Source: Theropithecus gelada (lineage: Eukaryota; Chordata; Mammalia; Primates; Cercopithecidae). Taken from it: a stretch of DNA of 64,000 nucleotides. Under the pieces are notes generated by a model. The model had not been told where the DNA came from. It saw only the letters and a list, made by a program, of their open reading frames with translations, and ran no database searches. The position numbers and the translations under genes were made by a program. The stretch is taken from positions 55,328,256 through 55,392,255 of the forward strand of contig NC_037689.1 in the NCBI RefSeq assembly GCF_003255815.1, read 5' to 3'. This document shows positions 10,481 to 22,939 of the stretch, piece after piece. Position 1 is the stretch's first letter. Each line of letters opens with the position of its first letter.

Positions 10481-12390
10481 CCTGGAGGGTTCCAGTTCAA
10501 GATAACTAACTAGAGACCTCAGGTGGCAGTTCTCAGAAAGAAGAAAGTTACAAGTGAATAATCATAACTTGAATAAAATAGCAAGGAAGAGTGCTGGAAT
10601 CTAGTGAAGAACTCCTGATAAGAAGCTAGAGCACAGAAAGAAAGGAAGCAAGGCACTGACAGAGATCAGTTAGGAACCCTAAGCGACTTTTTGTGTTTTG
10701 ACAAAAGGGTAAGTGGGAGTATTTTGGCTGCCCTTGTCCCCATGGCAAATCACTGGTATCTGAGCTATTGGAGAGCTCACCTACCCTCATGATCCTAAAC
10801 ACTGGCGTGGACAGCAATTTGGAGATTTCTTAAGGGCACTGCACTAGAATACCAACTCATACTGGGTTGTTTGCCCTCTCCACAGGCCTGAGAAGTGGTG
10901 ATGCTGCACAATACTTAAGAAGCAGCCATCGGCAGACTGTGCCCTGCCCATGAACCTCAGCCCATGAGTCTCCACATCACCAGAGCCCTCATAGACATTC
11001 CCGAATACCCATCTGGATGGTGGCAGCCACTCAGGGCTGCCAGGACCCATGAAAGCTTCTGGATTCCCAGTGGTTTTGTCCTCAAGGAGTATTCCCCTAA
11101 GGGAAAAGAGAGTGCAGCACACTGAGAGAACACTTCTTGGGACAAAGGAAACCAGAGTGCATATTTTTCTGTGCTTAAGAGCTCCCCACTTGTTTGGGCC
11201 CTGTGCATGGCCAGGCAAGGGAGGAATTTAATTTCATCCCAGTGGCCAAGCAGCCTTTATGCTTGTGCCTAGGCATGGAGAAGGGAATTTTTCCTCCTCC
11301 TGCTATGGACACAGCCATGGCTGCTCCTATGGAAAACTGGCAGAAGTGCAAAGGAGAATGGTCTTTCTGGGCTTTTAGGGGGAACTGTATCCTCAGAGGT
11401 AGTGTGGCCACTGGGCCAAGGTTTGTGTGAAAGGCAAGGCCCCTTCCCATCTCTACACAGAGGGACAGTGTTCCTGAAACTGGGAGCAGAAAAGCAGAAG
11501 GCTATGTGTTTTGGGCTGAGGGAAGAAGTTTCTCACTGAAGCCATTTCAGTGGTGAGCCACAGGACAGGCATCTTTTATGGCTCTCAGCTACACTGCATC
11601 CTGGAGATAGATAAAGATGTCTAGCTAATGTGTGTTGGAAACACCAGGGCTGAGGCACGACAGGGAAGTAGATTGCATTCCTGCCTGCTGAGGGTATGGA
11701 GCTGAATCAGTAGCCTCCCCTGCTGCAGAGATTCCAGTGCATTTCACTGGGAGCTCTCTTGCCATCCACATCAGGGATGGTGCTTGTACTCACCATTGGG
11801 GGATATGAGTGTGGGTTTGCCTAGTTCAGCTCCACCCAGCTTTGTACTCTTACTCTGGGGCTGAATGGGGAACTCAGGCCACTGTGCATTCCACATAGCC
11901 CAATGCCTGAGCCAAGAGAGAGCTTTTCCAGGTAAACAAATACGAATCATACACCCAACTGCTACTGCTGCAGCCTGCTGTTATCTATAAGTGTTACATA
12001 CTGGCCTGAAGGTTGAACCACACAACTCAATACAAATTCTGTTAATAGTAGTGCACAGTGCTTGGGAATGAGAAAAGTTACTTAAGGCCTTCACCATCCT
12101 GGCCTTGCAGAAGATCATGAGCCTACTAACATGCCTAGTATACTGCTATTACAACCAGCATTTGAGACAGCTACCACACTAAGGCTATCTATAACCAAGA
12201 AACTCATACAGAGTCATTGCCATCGAATGCATCCAGAACTGAAGCCAAACCACCCTATACGACATATATTATACTCATATCCTCAAGTGAACAAACAAAT
12301 ACCATCCAAATGAAAGTAAATTCAAAAATAAGAAGGGCTATTTTCTCCAAAGAAAAACAAAGCAGCAAAATAATTCTAGCAGTATGAAAA
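10481..12390 (+). promoter_or_regulatory. L1 5' UTR (internal promoter region) of the 7-kb element
   Basis: Around 1.9 kb that is richer in G and C than its surroundings and lies upstream of the ORF1 remnant. L1 5' UTRs carry an internal RNA polymerase II promoter, and often an antisense one; that is family knowledge. Whether this decayed copy still drives transcription cannot be seen from sequence. Frames such as 10844-11218 (minus) and 11194-11430 (plus) overlap one another here and have no family resemblance. Confidence 0.6.
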
Positions 12391-12399
12391 AACAGTGTT

Positions 12400-13143
12400 A
12401 TGATACCCTCAAAGGATCACAGTAATTCTCTTGCAAAGGATTCTAACCAAAATGAAGTCTTTGAAATATTAGATAAACGATTCAAAATATTGATTTTAAA
12501 GAAGCTCAATGAGATCCAAAAGAAAAACAAAAACCAATACAACGAAATCAGAATATCGATTCAGGATGTAAATGAAAAATTTGACAAAAAGATACATTAA
12601 AAAAATTCTAAACAGGACCACTGGAAATGAAAAATACAGTGAAGGAATTACAAAATGCCACTGGAAGTTTTAATAATAGACTAGACGAAGCATAACAAAT
12701 AATCTAACAGCTTGAAGACCGGTCTTTGGAATAAACCCAGTCAAAACTAAAAAAGACTTTAAAAAATAAAGTTTTAAAGATGTCTGAGAATATGTAAAAT
12801 GTTGAACCTATGTGCCATACGTATTCCTGAGGACAAAGAAGAAACAAGAAGTTTGGAAAACCTATTTGAAGAAATTGAGAAAAACTTCCCTAGACTTGCT
12901 AGAGATTTAGACATCCAAACACAAGAGGCTCAGAGGACTCTAGGAAAATACAATGAAAGAAAGATGTCAACAAGACATATAGTCATCAGACTATCTGAAG
13001 TCGATATGAAGAAAAAAGTTGTAAAATCAGCAAGAGAAAACATCTATTCACATATTTTTAAAAATCCTATCAGCCTGACAGTGGACTTCTCAGTAGAAAC
13101 CTTACAATTCAAAAGAGATGGGGTCCTATTTTCAGAGTTCTGA
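12400..13143 (+). pseudogene. L1 ORF1 (RNA-binding chaperone ORF1p) remnant
   Basis: ORF1p normally is a trimeric RNA-binding protein with a coiled coil, an RRM and a C-terminal domain. Frame 12400-12600 carries part of the charged coiled coil (FKILILKKLNEIQKKNKNQY). Frame 12799-13143 carries the RRM and start of the C-terminal domain (ENLFEEIEKNFPRLARDLDI, QEAQRT, RHIVIRLSEVD). The two are separated by stops. Past 13143 the C-terminal region continues out of frame. It is a broken gene with no expected product. Confidence 0.9.
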
Positions 13144-13423
13144 AAGAAAAAAACCTGCTACCCATGAATTTTGTATCCTACCGGAATAAGCTTCAAAAAT
13201 GAAGGGGAAATTATCTCCAGGGCAATCAAATGCTAAGATAATTTGTTACCACTAGACTGATGCAACAAAAATGCTTCAGGGAGTTCTAAATATGGAAACA
13301 AAAGACTGATACTTCCTATGATAAAAATACAGGTCTTTAAACTCACAGGTCATAAAACTCACAAGTCTTATAAAAATAATTACACAAGTGAGACTGCAAA
13401 ACAACCAGATAATAATTAACATT

Positions 13424-16400
13424 ATGACAGGAAAAACCTCATATATCAATATTAACCTTGAATGTAAATGGACTAAACGTTCCACTTAAAAGGTATAGAT
13501 TTGAAGAATTGACTTAAAAAACATTATTCAACCATATGCTGCATATAGGAAGTCCACCAAACTGGGAAAGACACTTACAGACTGAAGGTAAAGGGGTGGA
13601 AAAAGATATTCCATGCAAACAAAAATCACAAGCAAGCAGGAGTAGGTATGCTTATATCACATCAAACTGATTTTAAATCAACAACAGTTAAAAAACAAGA
13701 ACAAAAAAAGAAAAACAAGGTCATTATCTATTGATAAAGGGATGAGTTCAACAAGAAGATATAAAAATCTTAAATATATATGTGCCTAAAACTGGAGCAC
13801 ACAGATTCATAAAACAAATACTACAAAACCTATGAAGAGATAGACAGCAATACCATAATAGTGGTAGTTTCAAACCTCACCAACAGCACTACAAAGATCA
13901 TCAAGACAGAAAATCAATAAAGAAATAATGGGTTTAAATTGTATTTAGACCAAATGAACCTAACAGAAATTTACAGAACATTCTACCCAACAACCATAGG
14001 ATATCCATTCTTATAAATTCATGGAACATTCTCCAAAATAGACCATGTGCTTGCCATAAAGCAAGTCTCGAAAATTTTAGAAAACTGAGTAATATCAAGA
14101 ATATTCTCAGACCACAATAGAAGAAAACTTGAAATAAATCTCAAGAGGTACTCTCAAAATTATACAAATGCATAGAAATTAAACAATCTGCTCCTGAATG
14201 ATCTTTGGGTCAAGAATGAAATTAAGACATTAATTTAAGAAATTATTTAAACAAATGAAAATGGAGACACAATACACCAAAATGTCTTGCATGCATTTTA
14301 AAAACTACTAAAAGGGAAGTTGGTAGTGTTAAATGTCAGTATAAAAAATAAAAAATAAAAAGATCACAAACTAACAACCTGATGTCTCACCTAAAGGAAA
14401 GACAAAGTCAAGAACATACCAAGCCCAAACCTAGCAGAGGAAAAGAAATAATAAAGATTAGAGAAGAACTAAATGAAAGTACCTACAAAACAGTAACAAG
14501 GATAAATAAAAAGTTGGTTCTTTAAAAAGATAAACAAAATTGATAGACTGCAAAACTAGACTAACCAAAGAGAGAGGGAAGATTCAAATATGCACAATCA
14601 GAAATGCTAAAGGTGACATTAAAACTGACACCAGAGAAATATATAATATCATCAGAAATTACTATGAATGTCTCTTCACACACAAGCTAGAAAATCTAGA
14701 AGAAACAGATCAATTTCTGGAAACATGCAACCTCCAAAGATTGAACCAGGAAGAAATAGATATCCTGAACAGACCAATAATGAGTAGTGAGATTTAACCA
14801 GTAATACAATTTTTCTCAAGAAAAAAGGGGTCAGGACCAGAAGGATTTACAGCCCATTTCAACCAGACATAAAAATAACTGGTACCAATCCTATTGAAAT
14901 TGTTCCAAGAAATTGAGAAAGAGGGAATCCTCCTTAACTCATTGTATAAAGTCTGTATCATTGTGATTCCAAAGCCACTCAGAGTCACAACAACAACAGC
15001 AAAGAAAACTACAGGCAATATTCGTAAATGCATATGGAGGCAAAAATCCTCAACAAAACACGGCAAGACAAATTCAATAGCAAATCAAAAACTTAATACA
15101 ACGCCATCGGGTAGGTTTTATTCCAGGGGTGCACGGATGGTTTAATTAAATGTGATTAACCTAACAATCAGAGTTAAAAACCAAAAACACATCATCTCAA
15201 TATATGCAGAAAAAAAGGATTTGATAAAATTCAGCATCCCTTCATGATAAAACTTTCAAGAAACTAGGCATTGAAGAACATACCTCAAAACAATAAAAGC
15301 CATATGCAAGAAACCCACAGCCAATATCAAACTGAACAGGTAAATGTTGAAAGCATTCTCCTTAAGAACTGGACAAGACAAAAATATCCACTCTCACTAC
15401 TCCCATTCAACTTATTACTGGAAGTACTAGCCAGAGGAATCAGGCAAGAGAAAGAAATAAAAAGCATCCAAATTAGAAAACTGGAAGTCAAATTATCCGT
15501 TTGCTGATGATATGATCTTATATTTAGAAAACTCTAAATATTTCTCCAAAAGACTGCTCGATTTGATAAATGAATTCAGAATAGTTTCAGTATACAAAAT
15601 CTAGGTGCAAAAATCAGTAGCATTTCTATATGCCAATAACAATCAAGCTGAGAACCAATCAAGAAGTCAATCCTATTTACAATAACTTACCAAAAAAAAA
15701 AACATTACCAAGGAATAAATTAAACTAAGGAGGTGAAAGATCTTTACAAGAAAAACTACAAAACCTTGATGGAAGAAATTGCAGAAGACACAGACACACA
15801 AAAATAAAAAAGCATCCCATGTTCATGAATTAGAAGAATCATCATTGATAAAATGATCTTTCTGCCCAAAGCAATCTACACATTCAAAGTAATTTCATCA
15901 AATTACCAACATAATTTTTCACAGAATTAGACAAAAATCCTAAAATTCATATAGAATCAAAAAAGAGCCTGAATGGCCAAAACAATCCTAAGCAAAAAGA
16001 ACAATGCCAAGGTGCTACATTACCTGACTTTAAATTAAACTACAAGCTATAATAACCCAAATAGCATAGTACTGGTATAAAAAATAGACACACATAACAA
16101 TGGAAAGGAATAGAGAGGATACCTACAATCAACTGATAGTCAACAATGTAGATAAAAATAAACTATGGTGAAAGGACACCTTATTCAATAAATAATATTG
16201 GGAAAATTGGCTAGTCATAGGCAGAAGAATGAAACTTGTCCTCTATCTCTCACCATACACAAATATTAACTCAAGGTAAATTAAAGACTTAAACATAAGA
16301 CCTGAAACTACAAAAATAATAGAAGCAAACCTAGGAAAATCTACTGGACACTGGTCTAGGCAAAGAATTCATGACTGAGGCCTCAAAATCAAATTCAACC

Positions 16401-17034
16401 AAATCAAAAATAGACAAATGGGACTTAATTCGACTAAAATGATTCTGCACAGCAAAAGAAATAATCAACAGAGTGAATAGTCAACCAGCAGAATAGGAAA
16501 AAATATTTGCAAACTGTGCATTTGACAAATGACTAATATTTAGTATCTGCAAGAAACTTAACAAGAAATAAATAACCTCATTACAAAGTGGGCAAAAGAC
16601 ATGAACATTTTTCAGAAGAAGACATACACATGGCTAATAATCGTGTGAAATATGCTAAACATCACTAATCAGAGAAATGCAAATTAAAACCACAATGAGA
16701 TACCATCTTACACTAGCCAAAATGGCTATCATTAGAATGTCAAAAAGTGGCAGATGTTGGCATAGATGTGGAGAAAAGGGACACTTACACATTGTTGGTG
16801 GGAATGCAAATTAAAACAATCTCTATGGAAAATAGTATGGAGATTCCTCAAAGAACCAAAAATAGAACACTACTGGATCCAGCAATCCCACTACTGGATA
16901 TATTTCCAAAGGAAACAAAATCTTTATATCTAAAAGACATCTGCACTCATATGTTTATTACAACATTGTTCACAATAGGAAAGATAAAGAACCAACCTAA
17001 GCGCCCATCAACAGAAGATTGGATAAAGAAAACG

Positions 17035-17077
<43 letters not shown>

Positions 17078-17110
17078 TACTACTCAGCCATAAAAAATCA
17101 TAAAATAATA
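13424..17110 (+). pseudogene. L1 ORF2 (endonuclease/reverse transcriptase) remnant
   Basis: The start ATGACAGG at 13424 and the downstream 'aatgtaaatggactaaacg' match the ORF2 start. The frame is soon lost. Frame 14540-14797 preserves the inter-domain segment (DQFLETCNLQRLNQEEIDIL). The RT active-site motif F-A-D-D is still legible at 15500-15511. Frame 16747-17103 preserves the C-terminal segment (LDPAIPLLDIFPKETKSLY) and then runs into an HTHTHT stretch, because an (AC)n microsatellite has grown in the coding sequence. Dozens of stops and indels rule out function. Confidence 0.9.
17037..17075. repeat. (AC)n microsatellite within L1 ORF2
   Basis: About 19 perfect AC units stand where L1 ORF2 normally has a CACATATACAC-type stretch ahead of 'tactatgcagccataaaaa'. 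It therefore grew from native L1 sequence, not from an insertion. It is likely length-polymorphic. Confidence 0.95.
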
Positions 17111-17167
17111 TATTTTGCAGTAACATGGATGGAACTGGAGGCCATTATCTTAAGTGAAATAATTCGG

Positions 17168-17242
17168 ATACTGCATGTTCTCACTTATCAGCAGGGGCTG
17201 ATAAAGTCAAATACTGCATGTTCTCACTTATCAGCAGGGGCT
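17168..17242. repeat. Tandem duplication, period 43 bp, in L1 3' end
   Basis: The 32-base block that begins atactgcatgttctcactta is present at 17168-17199 and again, identical, at 17211-17242, separated by 11 bases. L1 elements normally have this 'tactgcatgttctcact' block once. Confidence 0.95.
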
Positions 17243-17463
17243 ATATAATGTGTACACACTGACATAGAGTGAAATGATAGAAACTGGAGACTCGGAAAGG
17301 TGGGAGGGTGCAACGTGGTTGAGGAATGAGAAATTACCTAATGGGTACAACGTACACTATCCAGGTGATGGTTACACCAAAAACCTAGACTTCACCACTA
17401 CACAAAACTTCCATGTAACAAAACTACACTTGGACCCTCTAAATCTGTAATAATATCAACAAA

Positions 17464-18414
17464 AAAAATCTGTGTATCACTTTTGATTCCCCAGTAACTT
17501 ACCCACTAGTAGCCTGCTATTTATTGGAAGCCTCAAAGACAGTATAGTTGATTAACACATATTTTGTACATGTATTATGTACTGTATTCTTAAAATAAAG
17601 AGAAAACATGTTATTAAGAAAATCATATGGGGGAGAAATACATTTATAGTAATGTATGTTATTTATCAATACCATATGTGTATGTCATCTGTTTACAAGA
17701 TCAATCATCTCTGAAATGGTGGACAATAACAGTTGCAGACCTCAATCTACTGCACATATAAACTTTCACTTTTCTTTGATTCTTGGACGTACTTCCGGCA
17801 TCACTAGTAGCACTTCGTATGGGTCCTATGATGTTATGCAAGGTTTATGGTATTCCACTAAACATAATTTAGAAATATGAGAACCATGAAAGATAACTTT
17901 TCAGTGTGATACACAATTTACTGGAGAGATGAACTGCTCATTTGGAGGTGATCAGCATCACATGGCTTTTTAAGTGGATACTCCCTAACACTTGAGTTGA
18001 CCACAACAGGAGGTGGTTATGAAATTATTAGAACACTACAATATGTACTACATTTAATTTTATAGCTTTGATTTAATGTTGCATCTTTACATTTGTGTAC
18101 ATTTGTCTCAACTGCAAATAGTGCCACGTATGGTCTGTGTTTGTGTGCATAAGCTTTGATAAATTTTAAGTATGTATAATAGATTTGTGTACATTTTATG
18201 GTAGTATATGATAAAATAGACTGTTACTTGGATATATATATAAAATGCATTAATAATTTACCTTTTTCTTAATTTCTTATTTCTAGACTATGTGGTTTGC
18301 TGTTTTTTCAAATTTTTAAAAATTTCCAAAATTTTTTCGAATATATATATTGAAAAAAATTCACATATAAGTGGACTCAGATTGTTTAAACTCATGCTAT
18401 TGAAGGGTTAACTA
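17464..18414 (+). mobile_element. Tigger-type DNA transposon, main part and right end
   Basis: Continues the element begun at 10417. It has internal sequence of the same family (for example gattaacacatattttgtac and aaaatcatatgggggagaaa), then near the end 'cacatataagtggactcag' and the right terminal repeat ttgaagggttaact, the complement of the left end with a few changes. Without the L1 the copy is about 1.0 kb, far shorter than an autonomous Tigger (about 2.4 kb), so it is an internally deleted, non-autonomous form. I see no transposase frame. Confidence 0.85.
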
Positions 18415-18870
18415 CATATAAAGATACAGAAATACAATAATGTATGTGTATATATAGTATATACACATCCATACACATCCAATAAAATATTATTCAACCT
18501 TAAAAGGAAGAAAATTCTGACACATTCTATAACATGGACAAGTCTTGACAACATTATGTTAAGTGAAATAAGCCAGTTAAAAAAGGACAAATACTATATA
18601 AATCCACTTATATAAGGTACCCAGAGTAGTCAAAATCATAGAGACAGAAAGTAGAATGGTTGTTAACAGGGGCTAGGGAGAGGAAAAAATGGGGAGTTAT
18701 TTTTTTCCTGGGTATGGAGTTTCAGTATGTGAAGATGAAAAAATCATTTAGATGGGTGGTGGTGACAGTTGTAAAACATGAATGTACTTAATACCACCGA
18801 ACTGCACGCTTAAAATTGGCTAAAAGTGTAAGTTTTATATCATCTATAATTTACCACAATAAAAAGATGA
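18415..18870 (+). mobile_element. Old L1 (L1M-type) 3' end, second segment
   Basis: Resumes the element cut at 10416. It contains 'aatattattcaaccttaaaa', the 'aagtgaaataagccag' stretch, the G-rich 'acaggggctagggag' block, 'aattggctaaaagtg' and a final 'accacaataaaaag' polyadenylation region near 18856. Joined with 9485-10416 it gives a normal 5'-truncated old L1 3' end of about 1.4 kb. Confidence 0.88.
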
Positions 18871-19036
18871 GAATAAGATTGATATTGTATTTCAAAATAT
18901 GGGACCCATAAATGAAGAAGGAAAACATTGGAATACACAATACTTTGCTCAACTTCAAGGAGAAGATTGGTAACCATTCAACCAACTGAAATGTAAACAA
19001 ATTATAATTTAACTATCAACCTATATCAAGATATAA

Positions 19037-19082
<46 letters not shown>

Positions 19083-19288
19083 CCCAGTCAAACAGAATTA
19101 AAGACCCTCAATCTAAAATCATAATGGTGCCCAAAAATCAATTTTAGCTCTCACACAGTCTTTGAGAATCAAATACAGGAGACAGATTTTTCTCTGCAGA
19201 GAAAATTGTATACATAAATATATTAATAAAATAGTGCCTTATAAGATCGTGGAGAAGCCCTGACAGCCATGGAGTAGAAAGGAAATTG
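18871..19288. other. No gene seen; contains (AC)n(AT)n microsatellite at 19040-19082
   Basis: Spacer between two L1 elements. The compound microsatellite at 19040-19082 has about 15 AC units followed by about 7 AT units. The remainder is unassigned. A 36-bp stretch at 19108-19143 resembles one at 21717-21752 on the other side of the next L1. Confidence 0.7.
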
Positions 19289-19305
19289 TCATCCTAGATT
19301 TTTCT
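19289..19305. repeat. Perfect 17-bp target-site duplication, left copy (partner 21070-21086)
   Basis: tcatcctagatttttct is found at 19289-19305 and at 21070-21086 without a mismatch. The two copies flank the antisense L1 exactly, which fixes both of its ends. Confidence 0.95.
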
Positions 19306-21069
19306 TTTTTTTAACTTTTAAGTTCAGGGGTATACGTGCAAGCATGTACACGTTTGTTAGGTAAACTTGTGTCATGGAAATTTGTTGTACAGATTACTTC
19401 GTCGCCCAGGTATTAAACCTAGTACCCAGTAGTTATTTTTCTCTCCTCCCAATCCCCATGTTCTGATTGTCTCAGTGTGTGTTGTTCCCCTCTGTGTGTC
19501 CATGGGTTCTCATCATTTAGCTCCCACTTATAAGAACATGTGGTATTTGATTTTCTATTCCTGCATTAGTTTTCTAAGGGTAATGACCCCCAGATCCATT
19601 CATGTTCCTTCAAAGGACATGATCTCGTTCTTTTTTATGGTCACATAGTATTCCATGGTGTATATGTACCATATTTTCTTTATCCAGTCTATCATTGATG
19701 GGGATTTAGGTTGATTCCATATCTTTGTTATTAAGAATGGTGCTGCAATGAACATATGCATGCATGTGTCTTCATAAAAGAATGATTTATATTCCTTTGG
19801 GTATATACCCAGTAATAGAATTGCTGGGTCAAATGGTACTTCCATCTTTAAGTCTTTGAGGAATCACCACATTGTCTTCCACAATGGTTGAACTAATTTA
19901 TATTCCCATCAAGAGTGTATAAGCATTCCTTTTTTCCTCCTCAACCTCACCAGCATCTGTTATTTTTTGATTTTTTAATAATGAATAGCCATTTTGACTG
20001 TTGTGAGATGGTATCTCATTGTGGTTTTGATTTGCATTTCTCTAATGATTAGTGATGTCAACCTTTTTTTCGTATGATTGTTGGGCGCATGTATGTCTTC
20101 TTTTGAAAACTGACTGCTCATGTCCTTTGCTCTCATTTTATTCTGGTTGTTTGTATTTTTCTTGTAAATTTCTGTAAGTTACTTATAGATGCTGGATATT
20201 AGACCTTTGCTGGATACAAAAGTTTGCAAAATTTTTCTCCCATTCTGTGTGTTGTCTGTTTTCTCTGTTGATAGTTTCCTTTGCTGTAGAGAAGCTCCTT
20301 AGTTTAATTATATCCCATTTGTCAATTTTTGCTTTTGTTGCAATTGCTTTTGGTGTCTTCATCATGAAATCTTTGTCCATGGCCATGTCCTGAATGGTAT
20401 CACCTAGGTTATCTTCTAGGGTTTTATAGTTTTGGGTTTTATATTCAAATCTTTAATCCATCTTGAGATAATTTTTACATACTGTGTAAGGAAGGAGTGC
20501 AATTTCAATCTTGTGCATATGGCTAGCCAGTTATCCCAGCACCATTTATTGAATAGGGAATCATTTCCCCATTGCTTGTTTTTGTCAACTTTGTTAAAAA
20601 TCAGACAGTTGTAGGTGTGATGCCTTATTTCTGGGTTCTCTATTCTGTTCCATTGGTCTGTGTGCCTGTCTTTGTACCAGTGCCATGCTGTTTTAGTTAC
20701 TGTAGCCCTGTAGTAGAGTCTGAAGTTGGGTAGCATGATTCCTGCAGCTTTGTCCTTTTTGCTTAGGATCGCCTTGGATATTCAGGCTTTTGCTTTTTGG
20801 TTCCATATAAATTTTAAAATAGTTTTTTTCTAGTTCTGTGAAGAATATCAATGGTAGTTTAATGGGAATAGCATTGAATCTATAAATTGCTTTGGCCAAT
20901 GTGGTCATTTTAATATTGATTCTTCCTGTACATGAGCATGGTATGTTTTTCCATTTGTTTACGTCATCTCTGATTTCTTTGAGGAACATTTTGTAGTTCT
21001 TGTTGTAGAGATCTTTCACCTCCCTGTTTAGCTCTATTCCTAGGAATTTTATTTTTTTGTGGCAATCGA
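19306..21069 (-). mobile_element. L1, antisense, 5'-truncated in the RT domain
   Basis: 1.76 kb flanked by a perfect 17-bp duplication. From the left it has a T-run, the 3' UTR (with 'aagttcaggggtatacgtgc' and 'acccaggtattaaacctagt'), and then ORF2 read from the minus strand. Frame 19600-19845 gives the C-terminal part (EVPFDPAILLLGIYPKEYKS), 20183-20386 and 20416-20736 the middle (DKWDIIKLRSFSTAKE; DGWH-type stretch TKTAWHWYKDRHTDQWNRIE), and 20693-21073 the region after the RT active site. Reverse transcription stopped about 1.76 kb from the 3' end. The 3' UTR type suggests a mid-age primate L1 (L1PB or older L1PA). Confidence 0.95.
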
Positions 21070-21086
21070 TCATCCTAGATTTTTCT

Positions 21087-22939
21087 ATGGCTCACTTATA
21101 TGTAATACAATCTAAAATAATGACCTGGCAAAATAAGAGTCCTTCTTGTCTTATGTTTTGTTTTATTTAAAGTAATTTTATAAGACAGCTTAAGCAGTTA
21201 AGATTAACTTTATATTTTGACATTTTTAAATTTAAAGTTTAATGGTTTTTCATGCTATTAATTAGATTTCACTCTACTATGTCATTTATGAAGCACAGTA
21301 TATATACAACAGCATTTCTCAACTAATAAGCTAATGGAAACATACTTTTTAAGGAACGAGTCAAAAGTGTTCTTTTGAGTGGTAATAAGATTTGTGATGG
21401 GAGACACTCTCACCTTCTTGCTTATATACACATATAAAAATTTAAAGAACTTCATTCTCTAAGCCAAAAAAAAAAAAATCAGTATATGATAGTAGAACCA
21501 GGAAAACAGAACAGCATGCAAGAGTAGAAAAGGGAAGAAATAAAAATAAGTAGGAAAACCAAAATAGAGTGGAAGAGGAAGAGAGAAGGTGAGAGAGAGG
21601 GCAAGCAGTAGGAAGGCATAATGTTAAGTTATTGTCATATATATCTTTGCATTAAAACTTTAGTTCTTTGACTCTTTACTGGGGGCAAAATTATCTCATC
21701 TGCTGTTGTAGCTACATCAATCTAAAATCACAACGGTGCTCACACATCAATTATGATGATACCAATGTTTTGTGACAGCATAATTTAATCAGATCACTGT
21801 AATTAAATTTTCCAAGTCATTAAATCACCTTTTACAAAGTATATTACTTTTATATCAATTATTAATTCAATTTAATGAACATTTCACGCTCTCTTTCCTA
21901 TATATTATTTTTTAAGTTATCTTATGTGCCTCCTTATACCCTACAGGTTCCTTTTAATTTTCAAAGAGCAATAGATTCAGTAGATAAATGTATTAAACAA
22001 AGATGTTCAGCACATCTTGAAACCTTTCCATGAAGAACAATCACACAGTTTAAACAGATTTTAGAAAATATTTAAGGCTAGAATGTGTGTGAATATATAA
22101 TTCTAAAGACAAAGAATATAAATTTTACTCTTGTTGTCATACATTTTGACTGACAATGAAACTAATAATTTAAAACTGTAAATCTCAAATGATTAAAAGA
22201 GGAAGAAGACAAAGAAGAGAAAGAAGCAAAAGGGACTACTGCCATTACTAGAGGATTTCCTAGAAGAAAGAGTAGGAGATTTTCAAAAAATAATCATAGA
22301 ATAAGAAAGATACTTTTAAGGGTGACACCAAGCCTTGAGGCCATAAATAAAAAAAGTTTCATATACTCAGATATATAAATAAGCTATCATTTTGCAGAAT
22401 AAAATTCAGAATAAGCAAAGGCAAAATGATTAACCGGAAAAAAATCATATTTTTAACTCATAGCAAAATGACAGTTTGTCCCCAAACCCATTACACTCTT
22501 CTTCTATAGTATTAGTTTCACTATGCAGCAAATGTCAACCTAAAGACTATATTTCCTAGATTCCCAACATCTAGATACGGCCTTCATCAAAGTTCTGACC
22601 AATAGTGTTTGACTGTGAGTGAGTTATACTATCTTTGAATCTTTCCCTTATAACAACGATGGGTAGGTTCCTCTAGATCTCTCCATTCTCCATCTCAGGG
22701 GACAGTAAGAACTAGAGCTGTCACATTGGGCCCATCATTGGAAGCCATATATTGATCCTTGGGCTCTGTGTGTCTATCAGAACTATTATATGAGAGAAAG
22801 AAAAAGAAACTTCTAGTTCATTTAAGCTACTCTACTGGGACATTTTTTAATATAGAAATAGAAGCTGTCCCCTAAATGACACATTGTTCTTTGAAGTGAT
22901 AGCTTCTCTACTATTTAAAGATCTCTTTTAATTAAAATA
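21087..22939. other. No gene seen; mostly unassigned, one old repeat-like patch
   Basis: AT-rich sequence with a purine-rich patch at 21510-21620. The segment about 22540-22840 has the look of an old dispersed repeat ('cctagattcccaacatctag', 'gttctgaccaatag', and 'agagaaagaaaaagaaactt' ahead of 'tttaagctact'). I cannot assign a family with confidence. No frame longer than a few dozen residues looks real. Confidence 0.5.

Larger units (their letters stand above)
10481..17463 (+). mobile_element. Near full-length old primate L1, inserted in the Tigger element
   Basis: About 6.98 kb in L1 order: GC-richer 5' UTR (10481 to about 12390), ORF1 remnant (about 12400-13143), inter-ORF spacer, ORF2 remnant (13424 to about 17110), 3' UTR and A-rich end at 17460. 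The target bases aaaatttatg (10471-10480) recur as aaaatctgtg (17464-17473), a duplication with two differences. On removing the L1, the Tigger sequence joins up. The sequence suits an old primate subfamily (L1PB or older L1PA/L1MA range). Both ORFs are broken, so it is immobile. Confidence 0.92.

Noticed and set aside
16747..17103. Frame ending in a long HTHTHT repeat, possible metal-binding protein
   Set aside because: The repeat is the translation of an (AC)n microsatellite within dead L1 ORF2.
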